49,766 nt of DNA from an uncultured Pelagibacteraceae bacterium (GCA_902620465.1 CACNIF010000003.1:1-49766), one strand, 5' to 3'. Positions 8,242-16,759 are shown, counted from the stretch's first letter. Numbers and translations: made by a program. The notes: a model not told the origin generated them from the sequence alone.

Positions 8242-9362
8242 TTTCATTTATCCTGAGTTATTTAATTCCATTTCTTATACTTATAATGGTTGTCGTTTTC
8301 ATCCATGAATATGGACATTATTACTTTGCAAAAAAATATGGTGTGGGTGTTACAGACTTTTCAATTGGATTTGGTAAAGAAATATTTGGCTGGAATGATA
8401 AGTCTGGCACGCGTTGGAAATTATGTTGGATACCACTTGGAGGCTACGTAAAATTTTTTGGAGATCGAAATGTTTTTTCTCAAGCTGACCAAGAAGAATT
8501 AATTAAACAATATAATGATCAAGATAGGAAAAAATTATTTGTTCTCAAACCATTATACCAAAGAGTATTGATAGTATTTGGTGGTCCACTAGCTAATTTT
8601 ATTTTAGCTTTAGTCATCTTTTTTTCAATTTATACTTTTATTGGTAAAGATTTTACCCCTGCTGTAATTAATGAGGTACAAAAAGATAGCCCTGCAATGA
8701 TTGGTGGCCTTAAACAAGATGATATTATTTTAGAAATTGATGGTAACGAAGTTCAAAGTATTATGGATGTTTCCAAATATATAACAATGTCCTCAGCTGA
8801 TATTATAGATTTTAAGGTCAAAAGATTTTCTGATGAAATTATACTAAGAGTAAAACCAAATACTGTTCTTGGTGAAGATAACCTTGGTAACAAAATCCAA
8901 AAAAGAATGGTTGGCATTAAATTAGGTGCTTACAATAATGAAATCAATCATGTAAAGTTAGGGCCTGTTAAAGCTCTATACCACTCTGCAAATGAGGTTT
9001 TCTATGTATGCACTGCATCATTAAAATATATAGGTGGCATGATAATTGGTAAAGCTGATACATCACAATTAGGAGGACCCATAAGAATTGCAAAAATATC
9101 AGGTCAAGTTGCTGAATTTGGGTTTTTAGCATTTGTTAGTATGATGGCCTACATTTCTATTAGTTTAGGCTTAATAAACTTATTTCCGATACCTATGTTA
9201 GATGGGGGCCATTTAATGTTTTACACATTTGAGAAAATTTTAGGCAGACCTTTATCACAAAAAACCCAGGAAAGTTTTTTTCGAATCGGTATGATTTTAC
9301 TTCTAACATTGATGTTTTTTACAACATTTAATGACTTAAAGGATCTTGGCGTATTACAATAG
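8238..9362 (+). CDS. rseP: RIP zinc metalloprotease (site-2 protease, RseP-like)
   Basis: A 374-aa intramembrane protease. HEYGH at residues 23-27 in the first helix supplies zinc ligands and the catalytic Glu, and LDGGH near residue 322 supplies the third ligand. One periplasmic PDZ domain lies about residues 125-210 (SPAMIGGLKQDDIILEIDG). Family members cut anti-sigma factors or remnant signal peptides in the membrane. Its neighbours are not the usual dxr/bamA genes, so it may be the main RseP relocated, or a paralogue. The fold is certain, the exact role less so. Confidence 0.88.
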   Translation: MISFILSYLIPFLILIMVVVFIHEYGHYYFAKKYGVGVTDFSIGFGKEIFGWNDKSGTRWKLCWIPLGGYVKFFGDRNVFSQADQEELIKQYNDQDRKKLFVLKPLYQRVLIVFGGPLANFILALVIFFSIYTFIGKDFTPAVINEVQKDSPAMIGGLKQDDIILEIDGNEVQSIMDVSKYITMSSADIIDFKVKRFSDEIILRVKPNTVLGEDNLGNKIQKRMVGIKLGAYNNEINHVKLGPVKALYHSANEVFYVCTASLKYIGGMIIGKADTSQLGGPIRIAKISGQVAEFGFLAFVSMMAYISISLGLINLFPIPMLDGGHLMFYTFEKILGRPLSQKTQESFFRIGMILLLTLMFFTTFNDLKDLGVLQ

Positions 9363-9423
9363 TGTTTATCTAAAAATTCAAAAAAGCCAATAAAATCAAC
9401 ATTTTTTTACTATACTAGATATT

Positions 9424-9446
9424 GTGTATAAGTATTTTATATACAC
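9424..9446 (+). other. Small hairpin between rseP and hupB
   Basis: GTGTATA and TATACAC form a 7-bp stem around a 9-base loop, followed by an A-rich run instead of U. It could be a weak terminator for the upstream operon or part of the HU promoter region. Confidence 0.3.
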
Positions 9447-9461
9447 TAAAAAAAGTCTTGA

Positions 9462-9482
9462 TTTATCAACACTTTTGATAAA
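9462..9482 (+). promoter_or_regulatory. Dyad TTTATCAA-N5-TTGATAAA upstream of hupB
   Basis: A perfect 8-bp inverted repeat with a 5-base spacer, 33 bases before the HU start codon. It is the right size for a dimeric repressor site near the hupB promoter. No matching regulator is known to me. Confidence 0.4.
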
Positions 9483-9514
9483 GATAGTAAATAACCTAAT
9501 AAACCGGAGCTAAA

Positions 9515-9790
9515 ATGAACAAAAAACAATTAGTGGTCAAGCTCTCAGGAGCTTTAAACTTGAGTAAAGCTGATGCAGAGAGAACTTTTGACACAATTAC
9601 CAACACTATTCTGGACGCTTTAAAAGCTGACGATTCAGTCAAAATTGCTGGATTTGGCACATATAAAGTGGCTAAGAGAAAAGCCAGGGTTGGAAGAAAC
9701 CCAAGAACTGGTGAGCAAATTCAAATTGCTGCATCACAGAAGGTCAAATTCTTACCTGCAAAAGCTTTAAAAGAAGTTTTCAATAAATAA
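9515..9790 (+). CDS. hupB: DNA-binding protein HU
   Basis: A 91-aa histone-like protein of typical length. It has the HU signature GFGTYKVAKRKARVGRNPRTGE with the DNA-intercalating RNP arm (residues about 60-68), and the N-terminal MNKKQLVVKLS dimerisation helix. It compacts and bends DNA as a dimer. Ribosome site CCGGAG lies before the ATG. A strong hairpin follows the stop, so it is probably a single-gene transcript. Confidence 0.96.
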   Translation: MNKKQLVVKLSGALNLSKADAERTFDTITNTILDALKADDSVKIAGFGTYKVAKRKARVGRNPRTGEQIQIAASQKVKFLPAKALKEVFNK

Positions 9791-9798
9791 AGGTCTTT

Positions 9799-9830
9799 AC
9801 AGCCTTAACATAACTGTGTGTTAAGGCTGT
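9799..9830 (+). terminator. Hairpin after hupB
   Basis: A perfect 12-bp stem ACAGCCTTAACA / TGTTAAGGCTGT with an 8-base loop, nine bases after the HU stop. The U-tract is weak (TACTATATG), so it may work partly by protecting the 3' end. Confidence 0.65.
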
Positions 9831-9834
9831 TACT

Positions 9835-9853
9835 ATATGCAAATTCTGCATAT
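9835..9853. promoter_or_regulatory. Dyad ATATGCA-N5-TGCATAT upstream of amt
   Basis: A perfect 7-bp inverted repeat about 75 bases before the amt start. Ammonium transporter genes are normally nitrogen-controlled, so this is a candidate operator. It does not match the classic NtrC consensus well. Confidence 0.35.
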
Positions 9854-9904
9854 CAAATTCTCATAATCAACGTTAGTTTTTCGTATTTTTAAAAATATAA
9901 GAAT

Positions 9905-9921
9905 TCCCTTAACAGGGAGGT
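9905..9921 (+). promoter_or_regulatory. Hairpin over the amt ribosome-binding site
   Basis: TCCCT-TAAC-AGGGA forms a 5-bp stem-loop whose 3' arm is part of GGGAGGT, the strongest Shine-Dalgarno-like site in the window. The SD could be hidden when the hairpin is closed. Confidence 0.4.
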
Positions 9922-9925
9922 CTTA

Positions 9926-11224
9926 ATGACTAAATTATTAAAAAAAATAAGTGTGCCACTTGTTAGTTTAATTTTTTTATTAAACATGAGTAGTGCAGGA
10001 TATGCAGAATCAACTGTTTCTGCAGAAGTAGGGTTTATTTTTAATACTCTACTATTTTTAATGTGTGGATTCCTGGTCTTTTTTATGGCTTGTGGATTTG
10101 CAATGTTAGAGTCAGGTATGGTTACATCGAAAAGTGTATCTGTAATCTGTGCAAAAAATATAGGTTTAGTATCCATTGGAGCAATAATGTTTTGGTTGGT
10201 TGGATATAACCTAGCATATGGTATCCCAGAAGGAGGATACATTGGAAAATTCATTCCATGGAGCGACGCTAGTAAGATAGATACTGGTTATGCAGATGGA
10301 TCAGATTGGTATTTCCAAATGGTATTTTGTGTAACAACAGTTTCAATTGTTTCTGGAACAATGGCTGAAAGAATTAAATTATGGCCATTCTTTTTATTTG
10401 CAGCAATTTTAGCTGGTGTTATTTATCCAATTGTAATGGGTTGGCAGTGGGGAGGCGGCTGGTTAGCTAAAGCTGGTTTCTCAGATTTTGCTGGTTCAAC
10501 ATTAGTTCACTCAACTGGTGGAGCAGCTGCTTTAGCTGGTGCAATACTTATTGGGCCTAGATTAGGTAGATTTACTAAGTCTGGAGCTCCAGCACCACTT
10601 AAACCTTTTGCAGCTTCATCAATTCCATTAGTTACATTAGGTGTATTCATCTTATGGCTAGGTTGGTTTGGATTTAATGGTGGTTCACAATTAGCAATAG
10701 GAACCGCTCCTGATGCAATTGCTGTATCGAAAATATTTATAAACACTCTATTAGCTGGTGCAGGTGGTGTAATGGCCGCTGCAGCTGTCACTAGATTATC
10801 TGGTAAAACAGACGTAGTGCAAATGCTTAATGGATGTATTGGTGGCCTAGTTGCTATTACTGCAGAACCATTAATGCCTTCACCGTTTGCTTCAATTTTA
10901 ATTGGTGCAGTAGGAGGTATAATAGTTGTTTATGGTACGAAGATGTTGTTTGCTTTGAAAATCGATGACGTAGTCGGAGCAATTCCTGCTCACATGTTTG
11001 CAGGTATCTGGGGAACTTTAATAGTTCCAGCTACAAACTCGGGTGCGAATTTTGGCACTCAGTTACTAGGCGTAATTTCAATAAATGCATTTGTATTTGT
11101 TGCTGCGTTTATAGTTTGGTCGTTGATGAAAGCTACAATGGGTATCAGATTGAGTAAAGAAGCTGAACTGAAAGGAACTGACGTGTCAGAGACTGGAGTT
11201 ATAGCTTACTCAATTAGAGACTAA
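9926..11224 (+). CDS. amt: Ammonium transporter
   Basis: A 432-aa Amt/MEP/Rh channel. A cleavable signal-like N-terminus of about 27 residues is followed by about 11 membrane helices. Family marks include FMACGFAMLESGM and both pore histidines of the twin-His site, in VHSTGGAAALAGA and in IPAHMFAGIWGTL. It imports ammonium, and GlnK would be the usual partner but is not adjacent. Upstream there is a dyad and an SD-masking hairpin, downstream two hairpins. It is probably a single-gene transcript, likely nitrogen-regulated by analogy with other bacteria. Confidence 0.96.
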   Translation: MTKLLKKISVPLVSLIFLLNMSSAGYAESTVSAEVGFIFNTLLFLMCGFLVFFMACGFAMLESGMVTSKSVSVICAKNIGLVSIGAIMFWLVGYNLAYGIPEGGYIGKFIPWSDASKIDTGYADGSDWYFQMVFCVTTVSIVSGTMAERIKLWPFFLFAAILAGVIYPIVMGWQWGGGWLAKAGFSDFAGSTLVHSTGGAAALAGAILIGPRLGRFTKSGAPAPLKPFAASSIPLVTLGVFILWLGWFGFNGGSQLAIGTAPDAIAVSKIFINTLLAGAGGVMAAAAVTRLSGKTDVVQMLNGCIGGLVAITAEPLMPSPFASILIGAVGGIIVVYGTKMLFALKIDDVVGAIPAHMFAGIWGTLIVPATNSGANFGTQLLGVISINAFVFVAAFIVWSLMKATMGIRLSKEAELKGTDVSETGVIAYSIRD

Positions 11225-11238
11225 TTGCTTGCAATATT

Positions 11239-11286
11239 AAGGAACTCTTCGCTCTCTGTAAAAAATTACTCATCGAAGAGTTCCTT
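11239..11286 (+). terminator. Long-loop hairpin after amt
   Basis: A perfect 13-bp stem AAGGAACTCTTCG / CGAAGAGTTCCTT with a 22-base loop, just after the amt stop. It lacks a proper U-run, so it may be a 3' stabilising structure or a backup to the terminator 35 bases further on. Confidence 0.55.
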
Positions 11287-11320
11287 TAAAACTTTTCTCT
11301 CTAGTTAGTTAAAAAAACTA

Positions 11321-11349
11321 AAAGCCCCCTCCCTCGGGGGCTTTTTTTT
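11321..11349 (+). terminator. Rho-independent terminator of amt
   Basis: AAAGCCCCC-TCCCTC-GGGGGCTTT followed by a run of eight T. This is a very GC-rich stem for this AT-rich DNA and the clearest intrinsic terminator in the window. A-rich bases on the other side may let it also serve the convergent gene. Confidence 0.9.
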
Positions 11350-11363
11350 AGCCCTTATAAAAA

Positions 11364-12380
11364 TTATTTATTCTCATCCCAAAGTTTTTTCCAGTCAATT
11401 TGTGGAGATAAGCCATATATGGAATTTATATTTGTTAAATGAATAGCAATTGAAGGCATTGGAGAAAAGCAGAAAACCTTTTTATACAAATCGTGAAGCG
11501 GCTTCTCATAAGGATCATAATTATTCAAAAACATATCTTCGTAATAATTCCAAAATTTTTTGAGTGTGTTTTTTGACAATAAATATGTGCAAAGACTTTC
11601 TCCAACTTGTCTCCAGTGTTTTTTGTGACCCATTAAAATACGAGTAGTTTCATATTTCTGATAAAGATAGGGATAATCTGAAGGACATAAAATTATATCA
11701 TCCTCTGTTTGAGAAGAAAATTTTTGATAGCTACATACCATTTCCTCAATGGCGTTTTCTGTATGGATATAATCGTCCTCAACAAAATAAATTAAATCAT
11801 AATCCTCTTTTAAAGCAAAATTTTTTGATTGCATTATATGACAATTATGAGAGATCATTCTTGGATTATCTTTAAAATTCAACTTTTGTGAATATTTATC
11901 GATATCCAATTTTTCAATGTCATAACTGATTTTTTCTTTTGAACAGATATTGTTAAATTGATCAATTATACTTTTGTCAGATTTATCGTCTATTATTTTT
12001 AGGTAGGTTTTTAACTCATCAAATTTTTTATTAAAACTTGATATATTTCTGCAGATTGATCTTAATGATCTTAAAGTATATTCTTTTTTCTCTTCTTCAA
12101 ATATTCTTTTCTTATTTTGACTAAGTAATTTATTTTCATTTGTAAAAGATCTAAAAATAATAAGTAAACTTTTTACTTTATTTTTTATTTCTATTTCCCC
12201 CAAAGGTAAGGTTATTATTTTTTTATTTATTTCTGTAACACTTTGTTTCTCAGTATTTTCACTTGTTGAAAAAGTTAAGTTATTTTGATCGATAAGTTCA
12301 AATCCTAATTTACGATTTATCTTAATTAACCATTTTTTTAGAAAATTCGAATGAGATTTATTTTTTTTAATTTTTTTCAT
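11364..12380 (-). CDS. Glycosyltransferase-like protein
   Basis: A 338-aa protein. The first 110 residues are Lys-rich and low in complexity. The second half looks like a GT-A glycosyltransferase: LIYFVEDDYIHTENAIEEM contains a DXD-like EDD motif for metal-nucleotide-sugar binding, followed by ILCPSDYPYLY and an aromatic C-terminal region. No membrane segment is evident. It stands alone between amt and a divergent rhodanese gene, and looks like an accessory surface-sugar gene. The donor and acceptor are unknown, and the EDD motif is the main evidence. Confidence 0.55.
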   Translation of the reverse strand: MKKIKKNKSHSNFLKKWLIKINRKLGFELIDQNNLTFSTSENTEKQSVTEINKKIITLPLGEIEIKNKVKSLLIIFRSFTNENKLLSQNKKRIFEEEKKEYTLRSLRSICRNISSFNKKFDELKTYLKIIDDKSDKSIIDQFNNICSKEKISYDIEKLDIDKYSQKLNFKDNPRMISHNCHIMQSKNFALKEDYDLIYFVEDDYIHTENAIEEMVCSYQKFSSQTEDDIILCPSDYPYLYQKYETTRILMGHKKHWRQVGESLCTYLLSKNTLKKFWNYYEDMFLNNYDPYEKPLHDLYKKVFCFSPMPSIAIHLTNINSIYGLSPQIDWKKLWDENK

Positions 12381-12512
12381 TATTTTATTTACTCATTATA
12401 ATTGGATAACCAAATTTGATTATTTTATCAATATTATTACTATGAGTGTAAATTATTTGTATTTTTAATGTTTTTTTTAAATTTTGAAGTAATATAATTA
12501 ATTAATAAATTT

Positions 12513-12896
12513 ATGGTTATTAAGTCTTCCAAATCTTTAGTTTCTGAGGCCTTAGATCAAATTGAGACTATCAATGCTGACCAAGCATTCAACAAAGTAA
12601 ATAATGATCAATGTAATTTGATTGATATTAGAGATATAAGGGAACTTGAGAGGGAGGGCAGAATAGATAAATCACTTCACATTCCAAGAGGTATGTTGGA
12701 GTTTTGGTTAGACCCTGAAAGCCCTTATTTTAAAGAAGGTAAGTTAGATATGAAAAAAGAAATGGTTCTTTTCTGTGCTGGTGGTTTGAGATCTGCTTTA
12801 GCAGCAAAAACTTTAAAAGATATGGGGTTTGAAAAAGTTTCCCATATCGACGGAGGTTTTGGTAAATTAAAAAATAGTAAATTTAAAATTACCTAA
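12513..12896 (+). CDS. Rhodanese-like domain protein
   Basis: A 127-aa single rhodanese domain: LIDIRDIRELEREG, HIPRGMLEFW and the active-site loop FCAGGLRSALAA with Cys about residue 88. Such proteins carry persulphide sulphur on that Cys. It is cytoplasmic by appearance. It is convergent with the next gene, sharing the last four bases. The sulphur partner cannot be identified from context. Confidence 0.88.
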   Translation: MVIKSSKSLVSEALDQIETINADQAFNKVNNDQCNLIDIRDIRELEREGRIDKSLHIPRGMLEFWLDPESPYFKEGKLDMKKEMVLFCAGGLRSALAAKTLKDMGFEKVSHIDGGFGKLKNSKFKIT

Positions 12897-13471
12897 GAAT
12901 TAAATTCATCAAGAGCATACTCAAGTCTATCTTGTCCCCAAAAAAGTTTGTCATTTACTATAAAAGTAGGAGCACCAAATATATTTTGTTTGAATGCAGA
13001 GTTTGTCAAATTTTTTAACTCATCTTTAATTTTTTCATCTTTTATACCAGCGGTAAACACATTATGATCAATTTTACTATCAGATAAAATTTTTTTAATA
13101 TTTTCTTCTTTTGATATATCTATATTATCTCTCCAGTAGGCATTAAAGCATGTATCAAAAAATTTATCTTTTTTATCTTTATTAATAAAAAGGTATCCCC
13201 TCATAAGATACAAGGAATTAATTGGAAATTTTTCATTCCATTTAAAAGGTATTTTATTTTTCTCTGCAATTAAAATGCAGTCATTCCTCATATTTTTCAT
13301 TTTTCTCTCATTAAAAGCTGGAGCAGTAATATTACCAAGGTTATGCAAACCTCCTAATAAAATACCCTTATAATTAAAATTTTTTCTTTGATTTAAACTA
13401 ATAATTTTTCTATGTGCTAAATATGAATAAGGGCTAATAAAATCAAAATAAAAATCTATTAATTTATTCAT
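12893..13471 (-). CDS. 2-hydroxychromene-2-carboxylate isomerase / DsbA-like (kappa-GST) protein
   Basis: A 192-aa protein of the thioredoxin-fold HCCA isomerase family: FYFDFISPYSYLAHRKI at the N-terminus (the SPYS motif replaces CxxC) and GAPTFIVNDKLFWGQDRLEYA at the C-terminus. Length is typical. Family members bind glutathione and isomerise aromatic breakdown products, but many have unknown roles, and no aromatic pathway is next to it. It overlaps the ABA4-like gene by eight bases and is probably co-transcribed with it. Confidence 0.82.
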   Translation of the reverse strand: MNKLIDFYFDFISPYSYLAHRKIISLNQRKNFNYKGILLGGLHNLGNITAPAFNERKMKNMRNDCILIAEKNKIPFKWNEKFPINSLYLMRGYLFINKDKKDKFFDTCFNAYWRDNIDISKEENIKKILSDSKIDHNVFTAGIKDEKIKDELKNLTNSAFKQNIFGAPTFIVNDKLFWGQDRLEYALDEFNS

Positions 13472-13937
13472 ATAAATTTATACTTTTTGCATAAAATATT
13501 CTTATCAACCAATATATGAATACTCCTAGAGGACCAATCAAATAAGTTATTGTTAAAGGGAAAGCGACAAGAATTTTGTTCATTACTAACTTTTGGGAGT
13601 CTCTTACCATCCATCCTCCTACAAACAAATTTATAGACACAAAATGTATCCAAAATAAAATTAGAAATAAATTATTTGAAAATAAGTTGGATAAATTTGA
13701 AATACTAAGGTAAAGCTCAAAGTTACCAATAAAATCATACATATTTAAATAAGATTTATATAATGCAAATATATATGCTCCACTAAGCAATAAGATTGGC
13801 AAGATAGAAGTTACAAAAAATTTATTTATATTTGATGAAGGAAAAAAAATTAATATCAGCCAAAATGGTAATACACCTAAATTTACCCAAAAATAGAGAA
13901 TTTCAATTGTAAAATATGCATAAATTTGTTCGATCAT
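13464..13937 (-). CDS. ABA4-like membrane protein (DUF4281 family)
   Basis: A 157-aa protein with four to five hydrophobic segments. ILFWIHFVSINLFVGGWMVRDS and ITYLIGPLGVFIYWLIR match the recognisable core of the ABA4/DUF4281 family, whose plant member acts in neoxanthin (carotenoid) formation. Bacterial members are uncharacterised. It overlaps the downstream isomerase-like gene. A carotenoid or isoprenoid link is a guess from the family name only. Confidence 0.7.
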   Translation of the reverse strand: MIEQIYAYFTIEILYFWVNLGVLPFWLILIFFPSSNINKFFVTSILPILLLSGAYIFALYKSYLNMYDFIGNFELYLSISNLSNLFSNNLFLILFWIHFVSINLFVGGWMVRDSQKLVMNKILVAFPLTITYLIGPLGVFIYWLIRIFYAKSINLYE

Positions 13938-13965
13938 ATAAAATTATATTATATTAAATCTAACA

Positions 13966-14529
13966 ATGATTCCTATAAGAAATAAACGAAAAACATTACA
14001 AGCAACTGTAGATGAAATAAGAAATTTTGCGTTGGCTTATGTTGATAAATATGCGCCATCAAAACAACAATTACGCACATATTTATTAAAGAAATATTTA
14101 AAATTATCAGTGCCAAATATAAAAAAACAAGACATCACCAATTTAATTGACGTTGTTCTTTCTGATTTAGAAAAGAGTAAATTTATAAATGACAAATTTT
14201 ATTCAGAAAGTAAGGCCAAAAGTATGATCCGTAGGGGAAGCTCGATTAATAAAATTAGAAATTATCTAATCGGAAAAGGTGTGAAAGATCAATTCATCAA
14301 GGATACTGTTAATAAAATTAATGAGAATAATTCAGATCAAGATTTTTTTTCAGCAATTAAAATTTGTAAAAAGAAAAGAATAGGTCCAGCTAGAACTGAG
14401 GATAACCGCTCTTTATTTTATAAAAAAGATATATCTTTACTAGCAAGAAATGGATTTGATTTTGAAACTTCGAAAAAAGTGATGGATTTACAAAAAGATG
14501 ATTTTATAAAAATAATTAGATTACTTTGA
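13966..14529 (+). CDS. recX: Regulatory protein RecX
   Basis: A 187-aa helical, basic protein with the tandem three-helix repeats of RecX: ALAYVDKYAPSKQQLRTYLLKKY near residues 28-50, FINDKFYSESKAKSMI near 75-90, and a third repeat including LLARNGFDFETSKKVM near the end. RecX modulates RecA filaments. recA is not adjacent here. It is divergent from the ABA4-like gene, and its last bases overlap a tiny reverse-strand ORF. Confidence 0.8.
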   Translation: MIPIRNKRKTLQATVDEIRNFALAYVDKYAPSKQQLRTYLLKKYLKLSVPNIKKQDITNLIDVVLSDLEKSKFINDKFYSESKAKSMIRRGSSINKIRNYLIGKGVKDQFIKDTVNKINENNSDQDFFSAIKICKKKRIGPARTEDNRSLFYKKDISLLARNGFDFETSKKVMDLQKDDFIKIIRLL

Positions 14530-14664
14530 TTTATTTTTTTTTTCATCTCTAACTAAGTTGTTAATTTTATTTCTGATATAATTTTTTACGAAAACAAATA
14601 CCAAAAGACCAAAAATTGATACAGAAACAATTATAATTAATATTATTCTTAGTTGCTCATCCAT
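14521..14664 (-). CDS. Small single-helix membrane protein (47 aa)
   Basis: A 47-codon frame starting one base after the CysQ-like stop, same strand. After MDEQLR there is a strong hydrophobic helix (about residues 7-26) and then a basic, polar tail ending in KKNKSK. The end overlaps convergent recX by nine bases. The tight spacing suggests co-expression with the phosphatase. The family is unrecognised. Confidence 0.5.
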   Translation of the reverse strand: MDEQLRIILIIIVSVSIFGLLVFVFVKNYIRNKINNLVRDEKKNKSK

Positions 14665-14665
14665 T

Positions 14666-15436
14666 TTAGAAACTATTTCTTTTTAAAATTAAGCTAGGAT
14701 TCTTAAAGTCTCTTTTACCATATCTTATTTTTTGATTATTGAAATCAGTTACAATACCACCTGCGTGCTCTAAAATAGCATGGCCTGCAGCTATATCCCA
14801 TTCATAGGCTCTTGGCTCTGCTACATAGCCATCATATTCACCAGCTGCTATTACGCAAAATTTTAAAGAACTTTTCATTTTAATAAATTCTTTTACATTT
14901 AATTTTTTATGAATAGTCTCAATTTCAGGCTTAATATTATTTGAATAAGAAACAAATTTTATAAAATCTTTGTTAAAATTTTTTGAACATTCTAGTTTGA
15001 CTTTATTCTTACCTATAACCTCATAAGCATTATTTAACCCATATGAATAAAACATTCTTTTTTTTGCTGGAGCAAAAATTAATCCTGCAGCTGGTTGTTT
15101 CTTTAAAATTAGCCCTGCATTAAGCGTAAATTCTTCTAAATTATTTATATAATCATAAGTGCCATCAATAGGATCAATTAACCAAAAATCATTAAGATTT
15201 ATATTACTTTTATTATCAGAACTTTCTTCAGAAACGATTGGTAATTCAGGGGTAAGTGATTTTATTTTAGAAGTTAAAATATTATTAACTTCTATATCTC
15301 CATTAGTAACAGGTGTGTTATCAGATTTTATTTTTTTTTTAAGTCCTTTCTCTCTCAAATTTAAAGCTACTTGACCAGCGTGTAAAAAAGTAGAGATTAA
15401 ATTTTCAATAATTTTTTTTATATTTTCATCATTCAT
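14666..15436 (-). CDS. cysQ: 3'(2'),5'-bisphosphate nucleotidase CysQ-like (inositol monophosphatase family)
   Basis: A 256-aa Mg-dependent phosphatase. Metal-site motifs: SEESS (near residue 70), WLIDPIDGTYDYIN (near 83-96), and EWDIAAGHAILEHAGG (near 210-225). It most resembles CysQ, which clears 3'-phosphoadenosine 5'-phosphate, though inositol monophosphatase specificity cannot be excluded. The start codon lies inside the end of the upstream DUF3553 gene (ATG eight bases before that stop ends), so the two are translationally coupled. Confidence 0.8.
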   Translation of the reverse strand: MNDENIKKIIENLISTFLHAGQVALNLREKGLKKKIKSDNTPVTNGDIEVNNILTSKIKSLTPELPIVSEESSDNKSNINLNDFWLIDPIDGTYDYINNLEEFTLNAGLILKKQPAAGLIFAPAKKRMFYSYGLNNAYEVIGKNKVKLECSKNFNKDFIKFVSYSNNIKPEIETIHKKLNVKEFIKMKSSLKFCVIAAGEYDGYVAEPRAYEWDIAAGHAILEHAGGIVTDFNNQKIRYGKRDFKNPSLILKRNSF

Positions 15437-15599
15437 ATATTTTTATTAACACTATATTTTTTATATTAATTACTTTTTTTCCTACATTTTCAAAATTAAC
15501 TGTAACTTTATCATCAATAATTGATTGAACTTGACCAACACCCCATTCACTATTTGCTGGATTTTTTACTTTATCTCCTGGCTCATAATCTAAAATCAT
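15429..15599 (-). CDS. DUF3553 family small protein (56 aa)
   Basis: A 56-aa SH3-like small protein. The pattern [20 protein letters not shown], then [13 protein letters not shown], is the DUF3553 signature (PGD-V-P-WG-GQVQS, then VNFE-GKK). The function is unknown; related domains sit in nucleic-acid enzymes. It overlaps the cysQ-like start by eight bases and is divergent from mnmA with about 40 bases between them, so a short shared promoter must serve both. Confidence 0.82.
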   Translation of the reverse strand: MILDYEPGDKVKNPANSEWGVGQVQSIIDDKVTVNFENVGKKVINIKNIVLIKIYE

Positions 15600-15640
15600 T
15601 CTATTTTATTTATAGTAAAAATGAGTATAAATACCAGCAA

Positions 15641-16759
15641 ATGAATAAAGAATTAAACTCAATCGGCTTAAACAAAAAACCATCGGATACCACTGTGGTT
15701 GTTGCCATGTCAGGTGGCGTAGATTCCTCAACAGTTGCTGGTATGATGAAAAAAGAGGGATATAAAGTTGTTGGTATTACTTTAAAACTTTACGATGACA
15801 GTAAAGAGGTAGCAAAATCCAAACAATGTTGTTCGGGTCAAGATATTATGGATGCCAAAAGAGTAGCCAATAAACTAGATATAGAACATAAAGTTTTATA
15901 TTACCAAAATAAATTTAAACAAGGTGTTGTTGATAATTTTGTAGACAGCTATTTAAAAGGTGAAACACCAATACCATGTGTACAATGTAATCAAACTGTA
16001 AAGTTTAAAGATTTATTTGAATTTTCAAAGGAATTAAATGCTGATGCTTTGGTTACAGGTCATTATGTAAAAAGTGTTACTTCAAACAATACTACTAATA
16101 TGTATAGAGCAATCGACGAAAATCGAGATCAAAGCTATTTTCTATTTAACACTACAAGAGATCAATTAGATTACTTAAGATTCCCCCTAGGATGCTTACA
16201 CAAAAGTGAAACTAGAGAGATAGCACAAGAGTTAGATCTTAATGTTGCAGATAAACCTGATAGCCAAGATATTTGTTTTGTTCCCAATGGTGATTATGTA
16301 TCTGTTATTGAAAAATTTAGACCAGACTCTTTTAAAAAAGGTAACATTAAAAATTTACAAGGAAAAGTTATTGGTGTTCATGATGGAATAGTAAATTTTA
16401 CGATAGGTCAAAGAAAAGGTATTAAGATTGCAAATGATGAACCACTCTATGTTGTTAAGATAAATTCTGATAAAAATGAGATCATTGTAGGTCCAAGAGA
16501 GTTTTTAGGAAAAAAAGAAATTTTATTAAAAGATATTAATTTATTATCTGAACAACAGGAATTTGAAAAAAACATTTATGTAAAAGTAAGATCTACTGGT
16601 AAATTATTAGGTGCTAAAGTTAAATTAGCTAAAAATAATAGCGCAAATGTCGAGCTAGATATACCTGAGGATGGTATATCTCCAGGTCAAGCGTGTGTTT
16701 TTTACAATAAAGACTCTCAGGGTTATAAAGTTTTAGGAGGTGGTTGGATAAAAGAATAA
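15641..16759 (+). CDS. mnmA: tRNA-specific 2-thiouridylase MnmA
   Basis: A 372-aa enzyme that thiolates U34 of Lys, Glu and Gln tRNAs. The PP-loop SGGVDS is at residues 24-29. The catalytic Cys lies in [10 protein letters not shown] and the partner Cys in [14 protein letters not shown] chose the ATG at 15641 because the longer frame upstream would run through the opposite-strand DUF3553 gene and adds a sequence unlike MnmA. The length then matches the family. Confidence 0.94.
   Translation: MNKELNSIGLNKKPSDTTVVVAMSGGVDSSTVAGMMKKEGYKVVGITLKLYDDSKEVAKSKQCCSGQDIMDAKRVANKLDIEHKVLYYQNKFKQGVVDNFVDSYLKGETPIPCVQCNQTVKFKDLFEFSKELNADALVTGHYVKSVTSNNTTNMYRAIDENRDQSYFLFNTTRDQLDYLRFPLGCLHKSETREIAQELDLNVADKPDSQDICFVPNGDYVSVIEKFRPDSFKKGNIKNLQGKVIGVHDGIVNFTIGQRKGIKIANDEPLYVVKINSDKNEIIVGPREFLGKKEILLKDINLLSEQQEFEKNIYVKVRSTGKLLGAKVKLAKNNSANVELDIPEDGISPGQACVFYNKDSQGYKVLGGGWIKE

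Noticed and set aside
15521..15640. N-terminal extension of MnmA from an ATG at 15521
   Set aside because: It would read antisense through the DUF3553 gene and adds residues unlike MnmA; the ATG at 15641 gives the family's normal start.
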